Positions 14,018 to 26,035 of a stretch of 64,000 bases of DNA are shown in pieces; position 1 is the first letter of the stretch, and every line of letters starts with the position of its first letter. Source of the stretch: Burhinus oedicnemus. Lineage: Eukaryota; Chordata; Aves; Charadriiformes; Burhinidae. The translations under genes and the position numbers were made by a program. The notes below the pieces were generated by a model. It had not been told where the DNA came from and ran no database searches. It saw nothing but the letters and a program-made list of their open reading frames with translations. The DNA is taken from the NCBI GenBank assembly GCA_008921705.1, contig VFFE01007605.1, positions 3,101,351 to 3,165,350 of the forward strand. The letters are read 5' to 3'.

Positions 14018-14941
14018 ATAGAATAATAGAATCGTTTGGGTTGGAAGGGGCCCTTAAAGATCACCTAGTCCAACCCCCCTGCCATGGGCAGGGACACCTC
14101 CCACTAGACCAGGTTGCTTAAAGCCCCGTCCAACCTGGCCTTGAACACCTCCAGGGATGGGGCAGCCACAGCTTCTCGGGGCAACCTGGGCCAGTGTCTC
14201 ACCACCCTCACAGGAAAGAATTTCTTCCTAATATCTCATCGAAATCTCCCCTCTTTCAGTTTGGTGCCATTACCCCTCATCCTATGGCTCCACTCCCTGA
14301 TCCAGAGTCCCTCCCCAGCTTTCCTGGAGCCCCTTTAGGGACTGGAAGGGGCGCGAAGGTCTCCCTGGAGCCTTCTCTTCTCCAGGCTGAACACCCCCAA
14401 CTCTCCCAGCCTGTCCTCCCAGCAGAGGGGCTCCAGCCCTCCCATCATCTCTGTGGCCTCCTCTGGCCCCGCTCCAACAGGTCCATGTCCTTCTGCTGTT
14501 GGTGTCCCCAGCGCTGGAGGCAGCACTGCAGGGGGGTCTCCCCAGAGTGGAGCAGAGGGGCAGAATCCCCTCCCTGGCCCTGCTGGCCACGCTGCTGGGG
14601 ATGCAGCCCAGGATGCGGGGGGCTTTCTGGGCTGCCAGCGCACATTGCCGGCTCATGTTGAGCTTCTCATCCGCCAGCACCCCCAAGTCCTTCTCCTCAG
14701 GGCTGCTCTCCGACCCTTCATCCCCCAGCCTGTATCGATACTGGGGATTGCCCTGACCCAGGTGCAGGACCCTGCACTTGGCCTTGTTGAACCTCAAGAG
14801 GTTCACAGAAGCCCGCTTCTTGAGCCTTGTCCAGGTCCCTCTGGATGGCGTCCTGTCCCTCAGGCGTGTCAACCACACCACACAGCTTGGTGTTGTCAGC
14901 AAACTTGCTAAGAGTGCACTCGATCACACTGTCCATGTCTT
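14018..14941 (-). mobile_element. CR1 LINE, 0.9-kb 3' fragment with ORF2 C-terminal region
   Basis: Reverse-oriented CR1, the largest young copy in the window. The minus strand reads the CR1 reverse transcriptase C-terminal part: VIECTLSKFADNTKL, then LLRFNKAKCRVLHLGQGN, then [18 protein letters not shown], followed by a frameshifted thumb/connector region. The 3' tail lies at 14018-14034. The frame is broken, so it is not active. It shares diagnostic changes with the copy at 27688-28350. Confidence 0.95.
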
Positions 14942-15789
14942 GAAAGACGATTAATTACTCTATTATTCACATCTAATAAAGGAAATTAAAACTAAAGGAA
15001 GTATTGCTACTGGTGTCTCTGGATCCAGGATTTCACACCTTCTTTCCATCATACCATACCGGGATATGATGCTCTCCAAGACTAACTGGTTTGACATACA
15101 GATATAACCCCCCCCCATATTCAGCTGCTCCACATTCTGTCTTTGTACTCCAACATGAACAAACCAAAAAATTGATACAAAAATTAATTTTTTTCCAACC
15201 AAGCAAAGGAAGGAAAACAAATCTACTACTTAACATTTCTAGATGTAAGTATTTGGGGTGGGAGAAAGAAATAGCTGCTTATCTTCTGCATTGGATGGGA
15301 CAAATATAAAAGTATCTTATTTGAAAGAGTCATTTAGGCATTATTCTGCATTCTGACATTAAGGAAAACGTTACTTGATTGCGTCTTTTCTCAGGAATGG
15401 GTATACTGGTCTGGTGGTTTGGAAAAATACAAGTATCTATTTTTTAATTATTATTCTTTTTTCCACAGACAACTGTCATTTTTTATTTGAGTGATGGCCA
15501 GAGTTAGAAAGGATAAAACACCACAAGACAAAATCTTCTCACAGTGTTTTTCTGCCTTTGGAAATAGCAAAAGAAACCTTGTTTGCATGAAGTTGGTGTC
15601 AGATGATGAAGAATCAGACTGACTGAATAGCCAGGAGACCACCCGCAGTCACCTACACTTTGTGACACTGGCTGAGTTACCAGAACCAGTAATGATATAA
15701 AAATAAAGATCTGTTAATCAAAAAGTAAATTGGAAAAATACTCAAATAACTCAAAAAGACTGCAACAGCTCAGATCACTGTTTTCCACC
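14942..15789. other. Gene-free AT-rich stretch
   Basis: AT-rich DNA between a CR1 element and a pyrimidine-rich block. I see no gene or repeat I can name. Confidence 0.6.
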
Positions 15790-16500
15790 CCTCCTGGTAA
15801 GACAGGTGGAGGCTGTTCGCTGCAGTCCCCCCTCTTTTCCCCCTTTCCTTCTCACCCAGGTAACACCCTTGTCCTCCCGCACACTTCGGCCCCAGTCTCA
15901 TCCACCACATGCACAGACTGGATTTCTTTGGAATCATGTCTCAAGCTTGCTCTTTTTCTAACATCTCTAAACCTCCTTTTTTTTAAAAAAAAAAAAAAAA
16001 AATTCTCCTCCAAGCCTCCCTGCTCTTATATCAGTTATTGTAACCTTCAGTTTTAACAGCTGCCCTCAAGACCACATCAATTCACTCCACAACCATACTG
16101 GCCCTTCGTTTACATAATTTACAAGCTTCTTGCCTTCTCCTCTTTATTCCTGTTACCTCTCCCCATCTCCTCTTACCTCACGGAACCAGTAACCTCCCTA
16201 CCATACGGCCAGCCCATAACCTTTGCCCCGCCAGCCTCCATAATCCGTCTGGCAGCTTCTTCCCTCAGCGCAGACTCGCTTTCTCCCCAGCTTTCTTTTA
16301 AGCCTGGGAAAACCTTCCCGATAAAATCTCAGCAGCCACGCCTTCCTCCTCCTTCAAAACTATCCTTACAACCTACTTCTGCCAAAAAAACCTACCAAAC
16401 GCAGCCTTGGCTACGGCTGGGCAACCCATGAACTAAGATTTTCTTTCCTCCTTCCCTTGCTCCCTATCTCTGCTCTCAGCTAAGCATTAACCAAACCAAA
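15790..16500 (+). repeat. Pyrimidine-rich strand-asymmetric block, possibly old LINE 3' region
   Basis: The plus strand is strongly C/T-rich for about 700 bases with few G residues, apart from an A tract at about 15985-16002. Such asymmetry is typical of the 3' part of old L2/CR1-like LINEs. The stretch CTTCAAAACTATCC.. CTACTTCTGCC near 16355-16382 resembles a recurrent amniote LINE end. It leads into the L2-like end at 16600. Confidence 0.35.
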
Positions 16501-16529
16501 TTACTCTACCAAAGAATCCTCTTTGCCTT

Positions 16530-16562
16530 TTATATATATATATACATATATATATATATTAT
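16530..16562. repeat. (TA)n microsatellite
   Basis: An interrupted TA run, with TACA interruptions, followed by a T-rich tract to about 16576. Confidence 0.85.
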
Positions 16563-16599
16563 TTTTCTTTTTTTTGTATGCCGTGTCCCCATGCCCATG

Positions 16600-16720
16600 G
16601 TTATTAGTGCCTGCAGAACATAAGACCTTCAGGGCAGGGACTGTCTTTTTTGGGTTTTTTTCCCCCTGCTTTTGCAATGCACCCAGCACAACCGTGGCTC
16701 AATTCCCTGTACACGCTCCC
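16600..16720 (+). mobile_element. L2/CR1-like LINE 3'-end remnant
   Basis: The plus strand has CAGGGCAGGGACTGTCTTTT, then a T-rich spacer, then GCACCCAGCACAACCGTGG. This order (GGGCAGGGACTGT...AGCACC/TAGCACA) is the well-known 3' end of old L2-like elements in amniotes. The assignment is from memory of the family pattern. Confidence 0.5.
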
Positions 16721-19700
16721 AAAATATAAACACGTACTGATAAAACAGCATTCCCTGTAGGAGAGGTGTGGCAAAGCTGGGAACCACCAGTGAACTGCAG
16801 TTGTCACTGGCGCAGAATGGGAAGGCAAAGAGAGACCAGAGTAACTGGAGAAGAGTGAGATATGAGAGCACAGAGCACTGAAACTGTTGATATCTGGTGC
16901 GGGAGCAAGTGACCACCAACAATTCCAGAAGCTCCTGTATTTCTATGCTCCAGCCCGTCACAAAGCTTTCAGACTGAAGTGTCCTGGTTTCCCTATAAAC
17001 TTTGTTTCCAGCAAAAAACGGTGCTTTCAGCCCTCACTTCTAAACCAACCCCATATTACCATAGCTAAAACGTCAGAGCTAATGAAGAAGAGGAAGCTGT
17101 GCAGAAGCCAGCCGAGATGGGCATCTGCCACCGACGAGAAAGCGCCTATTTTCTACAACCCTCTCCAGGAGCCGGCGCGTACAGCAAGTCTTCCCCTAAA
17201 AGCAGATAGCAAGCTGGCAGTTTGGTCAACCCTGAATTATATATGCCGGAGTGCTAACTTCCCTTGTGGTTGCAAAAAAGAAAGGCTTTAAAAACATGAT
17301 TTTTAAATGATGCCCAGGGGTATATTTAAAGACTAGCTAGCCAAATTCCACCCTGCCTGCCGGAGCACCGTCGGGCTCCAGTGGGGTTGCACAGCCAATA
17401 AGACAGCACGGTGTTTGGCCAATTAGTTTTAACCATCGTTATATAATATTGATGTCATATCGAATACACATATATATTCTGGCATAGCGACTGAAATTAC
17501 ATTGATTTATTAAGTTGATAGCACACACCAGTGCCAAGCTACCAGGTAACTGATCAGCTGCCTGGGCTGAACTTCAACATGTAATTTCCAGCGCAATTTG
17601 ACTGATCAGCAATACCATAATTGGTTGCAAATGTCCTTCCTTCTATTTGTTTTGTTAAGCGGCTTTTTCATTAACAGAGCAGAGCCAAGTAAATAAATAT
17701 GACTTTACTATTGGACTGAAGGCAGACAATAGTTGAGAACTGGGTACAGACTGGGATGGGACTGGGGGATGTTGTCAAGCCAGCACTCTTTTTTTTATAC
17801 GTTCTCTGTTTTGCTGCATTTAGGGCCCTCGTTGCTTCAGAAGAGACATCCGTTTAGCAAGAGGGACACGGCCAACAGTATGCTCAGTGGAACACAAATT
17901 TATTGAATTTGTGCCCCCAAATGCCCTGAGTCAATAGGTTCATTGTGCCAAGCCTTGATGTCTCTACTTAGACTATGGTCCTCAGATGCCCCTGCTAAGA
18001 GAGGAAACCAAGTCAAGTCCCTGGGAACAGGATCCCTGCTCTGGAGGGTGGTGCTCAGGCATCTGAATGAGCTGGCAAACTTCAAACTGGGCAGAGAGGC
18101 TTTAGGGGAGGTGGCACGTCCCTCCTCCAGCCCACTGACACCGAAACCTGAGCTGAACAAGGTGGTGGGTCCCATCTCCAGAGCCTCAACCCAGCTCAGA
18201 TCTGCTATTGCAGCGTGCTCACAGCCCCGCTATTCCAAAGCCTGAGCCCTGCTATTTTAATGACCAAGAAGCATCAGAAATGGTTTCAGGCTAAGCAAGC
18301 AGCAAAGTTCCTGAACGTATTTGACTCGGCATTGTATCTGTGAGGAAGTGACATTATTTGGACAGGAGAAGGGTAGAAGTGCACTGCTGTGGCACCAGCT
18401 ATCCCATAAAATAGCTCTGTACACCACTGGATTATCACATGCCATTTCTGATTTCCAATAGATATCTAAACCATGGTTTTCTGGGTGTGTAATGCCTCAG
18501 TACATGCTTTTGAATGCTCTTTCCATCTCTTATTTTACCCTGTTCTATCGATGCCAGCCCATTTCTGGCCATGAACATTTGTAACTGTGTTAGGCCAGAG
18601 GGCGAACAGTGGTTATCTGGTGACTTCACAGCAATGAAACATTATTACAGACCTTTCACACTGAGTCACCACCATGTGTTATAAGAGCGAAAGTAATAAA
18701 AAAAAAAAGTCAAAAAGAACAAAGGCATTGAATTAGGAAAGAAGAACTAATCTGTTATTTTCAACTGTTTTCAGCAGTTTAGGGCTTTATACTTTTGATA
18801 CTTTTCATCTACTGGACTCTGCCAAATAGAGCCATTGTTGGGTTTTTTTTTCCTGTTAGCTCCCTGAAAATACCTGACAATGGCACACTCCAGTGTGAAT
18901 AAAATTAAGACTAAGCTACTTAACCGATGTGTGTTCTTTGAACTATCCCATTTAAATCTCCAGGATACCAGCACGTTGCAAACAGGCACACTTCGTTAGC
19001 TGCTTCTTAAATCTATCCACAAAAGAAATTGGGATGGAAATGTTCAATACCTTTTTTTGTTGTTGTTGGGGTTTTTCGTTTTTTGGTTTTTTTTGTTTGT
19101 TTGGTTGGGTTTTTTTAAAGCTTTTTATGCTGCAGGCTTCAAAGGGCTCTGGACCGCCACTACGCCGAAACGCAGGGCTGTCCGGAGCACAAGCCTTGCA
19201 GCAGCAGCCCTGGGAGTGATGCTGCTTGACTGAAGACATGGTGGACACAAGGCATCGCTCCCTACCCATTCAGGGCACAGCTTTGTGATTTTTGTATATG
19301 CTTTACAAAGAGCTTAGCATAGTCATTACTCAGCAAATAACCAAAAGAAACAGGTTCGTAATTGGTTTGTTCAGACAGTTGTAAATTATTAGCATTTACC
19401 GTGCCCTGGTGCATGTACAATCCAGGAGAAAACACCCTTCTTGTAAGGGCCTGTCCTGCAACTTCTGCTCAGAGCGTTTGCTCCTAACAAGTGGGGTCAC
19501 AGAAACCATCCCGATTATTAATGTGATTAAGCAGCAGTCACCCTCCCCTTGTATTTAATCTTGAAAGTGCTCTTGAGCCCGCCAGTGCCTACATCATGCC
19601 AAGCTCCCATCCCAGAGTGGCTGCGCAGGGGCTCCTGCCCACATCGCCAATGACTTCTGCCCCTTCAAACTACTGCTTCTGAAGCCTGAACCCCAACTTC

Positions 19701-21934
19701 ACAGGAGCACAACCGCCCCCCCCCAAAAAAATAATCTAGAGCGGTGCTCCCAGCAAAGCGTGCAGCAAACCAGAAGATTGCCTTTCATGCAAAGCACAAA
19801 ATAAAGCTGATCTGAGGGGATGCGTTAATTGAGCCTTGAATTTTTTTCACCCTTAACTTTTCACGGGGAAGGAGGTTGGGTTGGTTTGCAACAGTGCCCA
19901 AAGTTAGACGCGCGAGGGAAACGCGCACCAGCTTTCAATGATGTGTCAAGGGCAGGGGCTGCTTCTTGGCAGGAGCCTCTGCTGAGCCACCAGCGAGCAT
20001 CTCTCCCTCCCAGCCCAGCACTACTGCCAGTGACTAAGCACTTTCTATAAATCAAGCTGCAGCAGAGTTCAGAAGCCTAATAATAATCTGAAGATGTACA
20101 ATAATAATAATATGGTGGTTCTAATGTTAAAAAGGTCACAGATAAGTGTAATAAGCATTCTGATGTTGAGACTTGTAGCTTGGTTTCGCATAATTTTAAC
20201 ACTCTATTTGAAGTCTAGTCTCGGAGCATTAGAAACTGGAATTAAACAATGCAATTAAAACATAGCAAAGCTGTAATCTGATCTTATTTTCTACTTCTAG
20301 CCTTGCTGCTTCACCTTTTCCTCCCAGCCCTTCGTCTCTCACATGTTAAAAGTACTTGACATCGCCTATTTGGGGTTTGGTACCATTTTGCCTACCGAGA
20401 CATCAGCAACGCTCCTGCTCCCCATCCTGCTCTGCTGAGCAGCCAAGGCCACCACGGCCGCTGGATGTTCATGGGGTGACTGTGAACCAGCAGTGTACGG
20501 GTGCGGACGTCCTCCCCGGTACGATAAACGTGCAAGGCTTTTGCACAATGCATCCGAAATGCCCGACAGTGCCTCTACAGCTGGCACAGGACAAGCCCTG
20601 CTTATTCCATTTACTGTAACTGTCTCATTATTACTTTGTTTATATTGGTACAACTTAATCCAACTAATCACCAGCATGAACTGCAGCACATTAAGGCCCT
20701 GGCTGTAAAGGACTTTTGTACTGCACTAAATGTAATCCTTCTTAAAACGTCCTGTGTTCGTACCTACCAATTTTCCAAGATTACATCTGTGTAGCACATC
20801 GACACCGAAGGCTTTGCGGACCTTTGATGTACACGTGCTGAAGCAAACATCTCCAAAGCAGGCACAGCTTTGCACTGCCGGCTCTTTTGGGGCAGGAACA
20901 GTGTGTTACACGTATGTTCAGTACCGAGCAGTACCAGACACCGTGGCTGGAAGTAATAGACATTCCCAGGGTGAGATTAATGAAAACCTTATGAAATGTC
21001 ATCTCCATATTGCCATTGCTTTAGTTTTACTGGAACAAGCCATTTTCCGGGAGTTTCCAGCTCGATCTCAAGCGCAGCATGGTTCAGGACAAGGCAAGCT
21101 TTCCTTCTCAAAGCTAAAGGATCAGCTCTGGATGTTTTTCAGGGAGGATGGGGACCAGGGCCAAACACACTACTGATCCAGCTCAGCCCAGCGCTGTTCA
21201 CGTTAGCCAAACGAAGCTGTTCCTGATGGCACGAAAAAGCAGGCGCTTTGGCGATGCCCAAGCTTTGCGATGACCTGCTACGTGGAACCGAAGGAAGGGC
21301 AACATCTCTGGATGCATAACAACATCCCACAGCAGCAGTATATCCATCAGCTTTGGCAGCTTAGGGAAGGATTCTGGTGTCAACACCAGCCCTTTGCCCA
21401 ACTTTCATCTTCTCCTGCTTGCACACACCAAAGCTGTTCCATCATTAGGGAATAATAATAAAGAACTTAATCCATGCATCACGGCATAACATGTCACCAC
21501 CGTATTACCTTGCAAAACAACATCATGCTGATCAAGCATCCAAATAGTCCTACAAAAGCTCCTACAGCAAATAATGCATCACATAGTCAAGGGCCTGAAA
21601 CTTGAACTGGTGTTACTGGAGAGGTCGGCAAGAGGATCATACTTTAGAGCAAGGCCACCCTAATAGCAAGGCAGGATAAAAAGGGTTAAGCTTGAAAATA
21701 AGGCTTAGTGATTCTGATGCTACCACTGAGCTCTGTGGAGCCTGGGACCATTTGCACCCAGAAGGAACCATCTTCATCACGCAGCCTCAGGTTTTGCATA
21801 CCTCAGGTTTGCATCAGCATCTATACAGCAACAGCACAGTAACTTTCAGGTACACATCGAGTCCTGGGTGCAAGAAATAATCTTACTGCAAAATAATCCA
21901 GCTTTATTTCATTTTGGTGTGGTGGTTAACTATT
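16721..21934. other. 5-kb gene-free stretch
   Basis: Mostly AT-rich DNA without recognisable coding exons. It contains a T/G-rich low-complexity tract at about 19050-19120 and a C8/A-rich run near 19716-19731. Open frames (up to 140 codons at 20754-21176) show no domains. Confidence 0.6.
19050..19120. repeat. T/G-rich low-complexity tract
   Basis: Runs of T interspersed with TTG and GGTTGGG units (C/A-rich on the other strand). No element body is attached that I can recognise. Confidence 0.8.
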
Positions 21935-21985
21935 GCCATGGATGATTTGTGGATGGGGAAACTGAGGCACGGAAGGACACCACTA
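21935..21985 (-). mobile_element. MIR-type SINE fragment
   Basis: The plus strand reads GGATGGGGAAACTGAGGCAC, the reverse complement of the conserved MIR core (GTGCCTCAGTTTCC...). Only about 50 bases are recognisable. Confidence 0.45.
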
Positions 21986-22449
21986 TGTTCGGTAGCTGGG
22001 AGATCCTGCAGCCTCATCAGGCCGGTGGGAAGAGCCTCAGTGCTCCATCGCACACTCCCATGGGTGCCCACACAGCTCCCCGGGGAGTCCTGCAGCCCAC
22101 TGCTGCCCTGGGCTCACAGGAACCTGGCTCTTCTGCAGCTCAGCTGCTGATGGAGACCAAGTGTAGCTGTAGGATTAACCGAGCCCTCCACCTCCTGTTA
22201 ATCCCCTGCTCTGCCAGTCAGTACAACACCATTATTTGAGCACCTAAAACGCAGTCTAATTTCAGAGGATGTCTGCATTGAGTCCAGAGACATCTGAGGA
22301 TCCTCAGAACTGCTGAAAATCAGGGCACTATTCTCAAATCAATGTTTACGTCGCTTAATAATATATAATCTTAAGCAAAGAGAATAGCAGAAGTCTACAG
22401 TACCTGAGCTATAAAATTCTATGAAGGTGGTGTTATAGTCAAGGCATTG

Positions 22450-22615
22450 CAGTGGGTTATAGGAAATCCTGCAAAAGTAATTTAATTTCTGTGTGCCCTA
22501 TTTCCACATCTGTGAAATGGGGATAACAAGATGTCGTGTTGCGAGGTGCTGAGCCACTAAGAGTTATTATGGGAGCCGCAGAAGTTGCTATAAATACCTG
22601 AAGAACGAGGGCATT
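22450..22615 (+). mobile_element. MIR-type SINE fragment
   Basis: The plus strand reads TGTGTGCCCTATTTCCACAT then CTGTGAAATGGGGATAACAA, matching the MIR core. A degenerate GTTGTGAGG-like block and a CTATAAATACC segment follow. It is old and diverged. Confidence 0.55.
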
Positions 22616-24120
22616 CGGTGTTACGCTAATAGAATACAAACTCCATAAAAGCCTTTGCATTTTAGAGATGAAGGCTTGAGATAACTACAGGAGGCTGAAG
22701 AACTCCTCCCAGTCCTTCACAGCCACTGATGTTGCCCTGCAGACTGGGGCACGTTGATGCGGTGGGAAGGCAGTATTTATTCTTTACGGAGATGGGGATC
22801 TAAGAGCCTTCAAGCTGGTGGCTGGTTGAACTTAACTTTCACAGGGAGACGGTTATAGTTTCAAAAGTAAGCAGCAGGGCTTTTGAGCTCGCTTTCAAGT
22901 TCCAATTAGGCCAGGTTTGGAGAGACCGCAGACCATTTTACCACTCTTGGCCTGGCCTCTTGGCTTTCTCCCAAAGTCAGGCTATGTCAAGTCCCCTTCA
23001 CATCCACCCAATGGTACAAAAAGGCTTTAGAAGAAATCCGCCCCAGGCTTCCCACGCCAGCTCCGGCCCTTTCTCTACAGCAGAAAGGTGCTCAGCTCCT
23101 CCATGGCCGTGACCTCCTATTCCTTGGACTTACAGAGACTCTCCTGCAAGATCCGGCAGATGTAGACAAAAGAAATGCATGAATCTTAAGGAGAGGAGAA
23201 AGACCTGCCCCTGCACAGGTGGTGCAGCAAAGCCTGTCTGGAATCAAGAACCTCCCTTCAGGTTACAGAGTCTGGTTCTGCGGGCAGCTGCAGCTGGCAA
23301 GTCTCTGCAGCACGGCCCCAAGCCAGCGAAGCAGGAAAAAGCAGCCTCAGACAGCAGCAGGGCTCCACCTGGTCGTTCCTCCACTCCTGAAGGAGTGGTC
23401 TTCAGCCTCTCCAGCTTTGTGAAACCCCAAGATTTCCCCTAAGGGGCTGCAGGAGGTTTGCTTTCCTTACTCTTCCCAGACCCTTGGAAGGAGCCCACGG
23501 ACACCTTCTCCACTTACCACAAGTGGAAAAACTTCTCTGGAGGAGTCTCCAGACTCCTGTAGATCTGAGGATCAAAAGGATTTTGAAGGGCTAATCCCCT
23601 TTTCTCCTCCAGGGCAATCACCATGCCTGTGTAGGTTAATTTAGAAAAAGAAAAAAAAAAAAAAAAAAAAAAGCAGCAAAGGAACTTCATGTAGTGTGGT
23701 TTTTCTCTCTGTGCTGTGCTGGTGGCTGTGATGAGAGGCAAGGAATAAAGAAGTGAGGAAAGCTGTCAATAATCCCATCTCAGTGCTATTACCATCATCT
23801 GTCCTGTATATTATGTTGGCAGCAAAAGGGAGGTGCCTTAGGCAGAAAAATACCATGAAAAGTATTTTGCTACCCCCGACCTTGTCAAAGAATATTTGTT
23901 CCTGGTGAGATGTTTCATTTCTCCGATTCAGCTGTTTTCTGAATAAATGGATCTACACCTTTCGCTGGGCACTTCTGCAGGTTAGGAATTGACTGAACAC
24001 ACCAATTTCATGAGCTCTCTGGAGCTGGTAGCAGCTTTATCAAAGGTGCAAACAAATGTATTTATTGAGCCATATGTGTGAGAGGTTAAGATGAATTCTA
24101 AGTCTTTACCTGTTAATTTC
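22616..24120. other. Gene-free stretch
   Basis: Non-coding DNA with no recognised exon. It contains a poly(A) run at about 23648-23672. Confidence 0.6.
23648..23672. repeat. Poly(A) tract
   Basis: About 25 A residues after AGAAAAAG. Its plus-strand orientation could mark an old retrotransposed end, but no source sequence is recognisable. Confidence 0.8.
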
Positions 24121-24285
24121 TGCCCAGGGAAGTGGTGGAGTCGCCATCCCTAGAGGTATTTAAAAGATGAGTAGATGTGGTGCTGAGCGACATGGTTTAA
24201 TGGTGGTTTTGGGAGTGTTAGGTTGATGGTTGGACTTGATCTTAAAGGTCTCTTCCAACCTAGGGGATTCTATGATTCTATTCTA
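24121..24285 (+). mobile_element. CR1 LINE, short 3' fragment
   Basis: Forward-oriented CR1 3' end: TGCCCAGGGAAGTGGTGGAG at the left, the GGTTGGACTTGATCTTAAAG block, and a tail of ATTCTATGATTCTATTCT. Confidence 0.9.
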
Positions 24286-25524
24286 ATTGCGGAGTCTGCC
24301 TGACTGTCCAGCGTGGGCTTCTGCACGTGTCAGGCAGTGGGGCTGGAGAGATGAACGTACTCAGATAGAGCAGCCGTGGTTAGAACGTGCTGGACGAGGT
24401 CCATGTGAAGCACTGTCCCGGCAGAGCTGCTGCCCAGCTCCCATTCGCACTGGAAACGTTCAGTAGAAGGGAATGAGAACTCAGACCACTGGGCAGAGTT
24501 GCTTCAGGCTGGTGAAGGTGCCTCAAAGAATGAAAAGCATACCATAATGCACTTAAAAACCAGGGAAACCTCTAAATTGCAACTGTCAACATTCAACTTT
24601 CACTGGAAGTGATGAATTTAATTATCATCCTCAGTAATATACTCACATATACAAGACCAGGAAAAATTCTGGTCTGTAATGCATCAGAATCTGATTAAGC
24701 TCCATGCTCCAGCAATAGTTTCTAGGTGAGGTTTGCAGGTTTGTCATGACCATGTTCTTACATGTTGCAAAATGGGCCATTTAACTTTGAGTGTCCCTCT
24801 CTAGTTAAATTCTAAAATTATTTGATTGGTCTCCTGTATTGCAGTTACTTACAGGCAAGAGAAATAAATACTAGTGTTGACTATATAGTTTGAACTTACT
24901 AAAAAAAATATTTAATTTATATTAGCTATTTAGAAAGTTTTTTTAAAAAGTTACTTGAACATTGAAGACATCCTAATAGGATTTTTATAACCACCTCAGC
25001 CTCTCCAGTGAAGTGACACCCTCAGGGTCCCCACCTGTAACATTTCACACCTGACATTTTACCTGGAATCCCAGCAATATCCATTCTGGCACATACTCCA
25101 AGCCCCTGAATTGGCCATGGCCTCTGCCTTTCTGGAAACATACTCTGCCCTTTTCCAGCTGCTGTTTGTCCCAGAGCATGACAACAGGAGAAGGGACATT
25201 GAGGCAGTACAGACCCACCTTGTGCACAGTAACTTTGGTTTTGTCGTCACACCTATGCTGCATTTTTCAGAGGCATTGTGTGCTGGAGCCACTGGAAAGA
25301 TATGTTAAAGATTTCTATGTCATCCCTCTGCGCTTAATTCTTATTAAATTGAATATATTACTATATAAAAGATAATTTAACTGTAATATTGATTAATTAA
25401 TGGTCAATTAGTGTTCATTAAGGTGAAGTGGCAAAGTCATGCTGTTAGATTTGCTAGAGGAGGTCATGGATGCTCATAAATCAGCAACAGCCAAGGAGAG
25501 AACAGAGTCCTATGTGGATAAGTA
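24286..25524. other. Gene-free stretch, nothing recognised
   Basis: AT-rich DNA with no supportable coding sequence. Confidence 0.6.
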
Positions 25525-26035
25525 TATATACTGGGTTCAGTTTTGGGCCCCTCATGACAAGACAGACGTCGAGGGGCTGGAGCGTGTCCAGAGAAGGGCA
25601 ATGGAGCTGGTGAGGGGTCTGGAGCACAAGTCTCCTGAGGAGCGGCTGAGGGAACTGGGGGTGTTCAGTCTGGAGAAAAGGAGGCTGAGGGGAGACCTTC
25701 TCGCTCTCTACAGCTACCTGAGAGGAGGGGGTAGTGAGGGGCGGTTGGTCTCTTCTCCTAAGTAAGAGGTGATAGGACAAGAGGAAGTGGCCTCAAGTTG
25801 CACCAGGGGAGGTTTAGATTGGATATTAGGAACAATTTCTTCCGTGAAAGGGTTATCAAGCCTTGAAACAGGCTGCCCAGGGCAGTGGTGGAGTCGCCAT
25901 CCCTGGAGGTGTTTAACAGACGGGCAGACGTGGTGCTGAGGGACATGGGTTAGTGGTGGGTTTGGCAGTGTTGGGTTGATGGTTGGACTCGATCTTAAAG
26001 GTCCCTTCCAACCTTGACAATTCTATGATTCTATG
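25525..26035 (+). mobile_element. CR1 LINE, 0.5-kb 3' fragment
   Basis: Forward-oriented CR1. The plus strand translates to the conserved ORF2 tail: [20 protein letters not shown], then [18 protein letters not shown]. After a stop codon the 3' block continues to the tail TTCTATGATTCTATG (26021-26035). It belongs to a different subfamily from the copies at 14 and 27.7 kb, and is closer to those at 3.6 and 24.1 kb. Confidence 0.95.

Noticed and set aside
14282..14902. 206-codon minus-strand open frame
   Set aside because: It is the C-terminal part of CR1 reverse transcriptase within a truncated, frameshifted element, not a host gene.
16979..17020. TGTCCTGGTTTCCC as a second ERVL LTR start
   Set aside because: Only the first dozen bases agree; the following sequence is unlike the LTR at 38650-39268.
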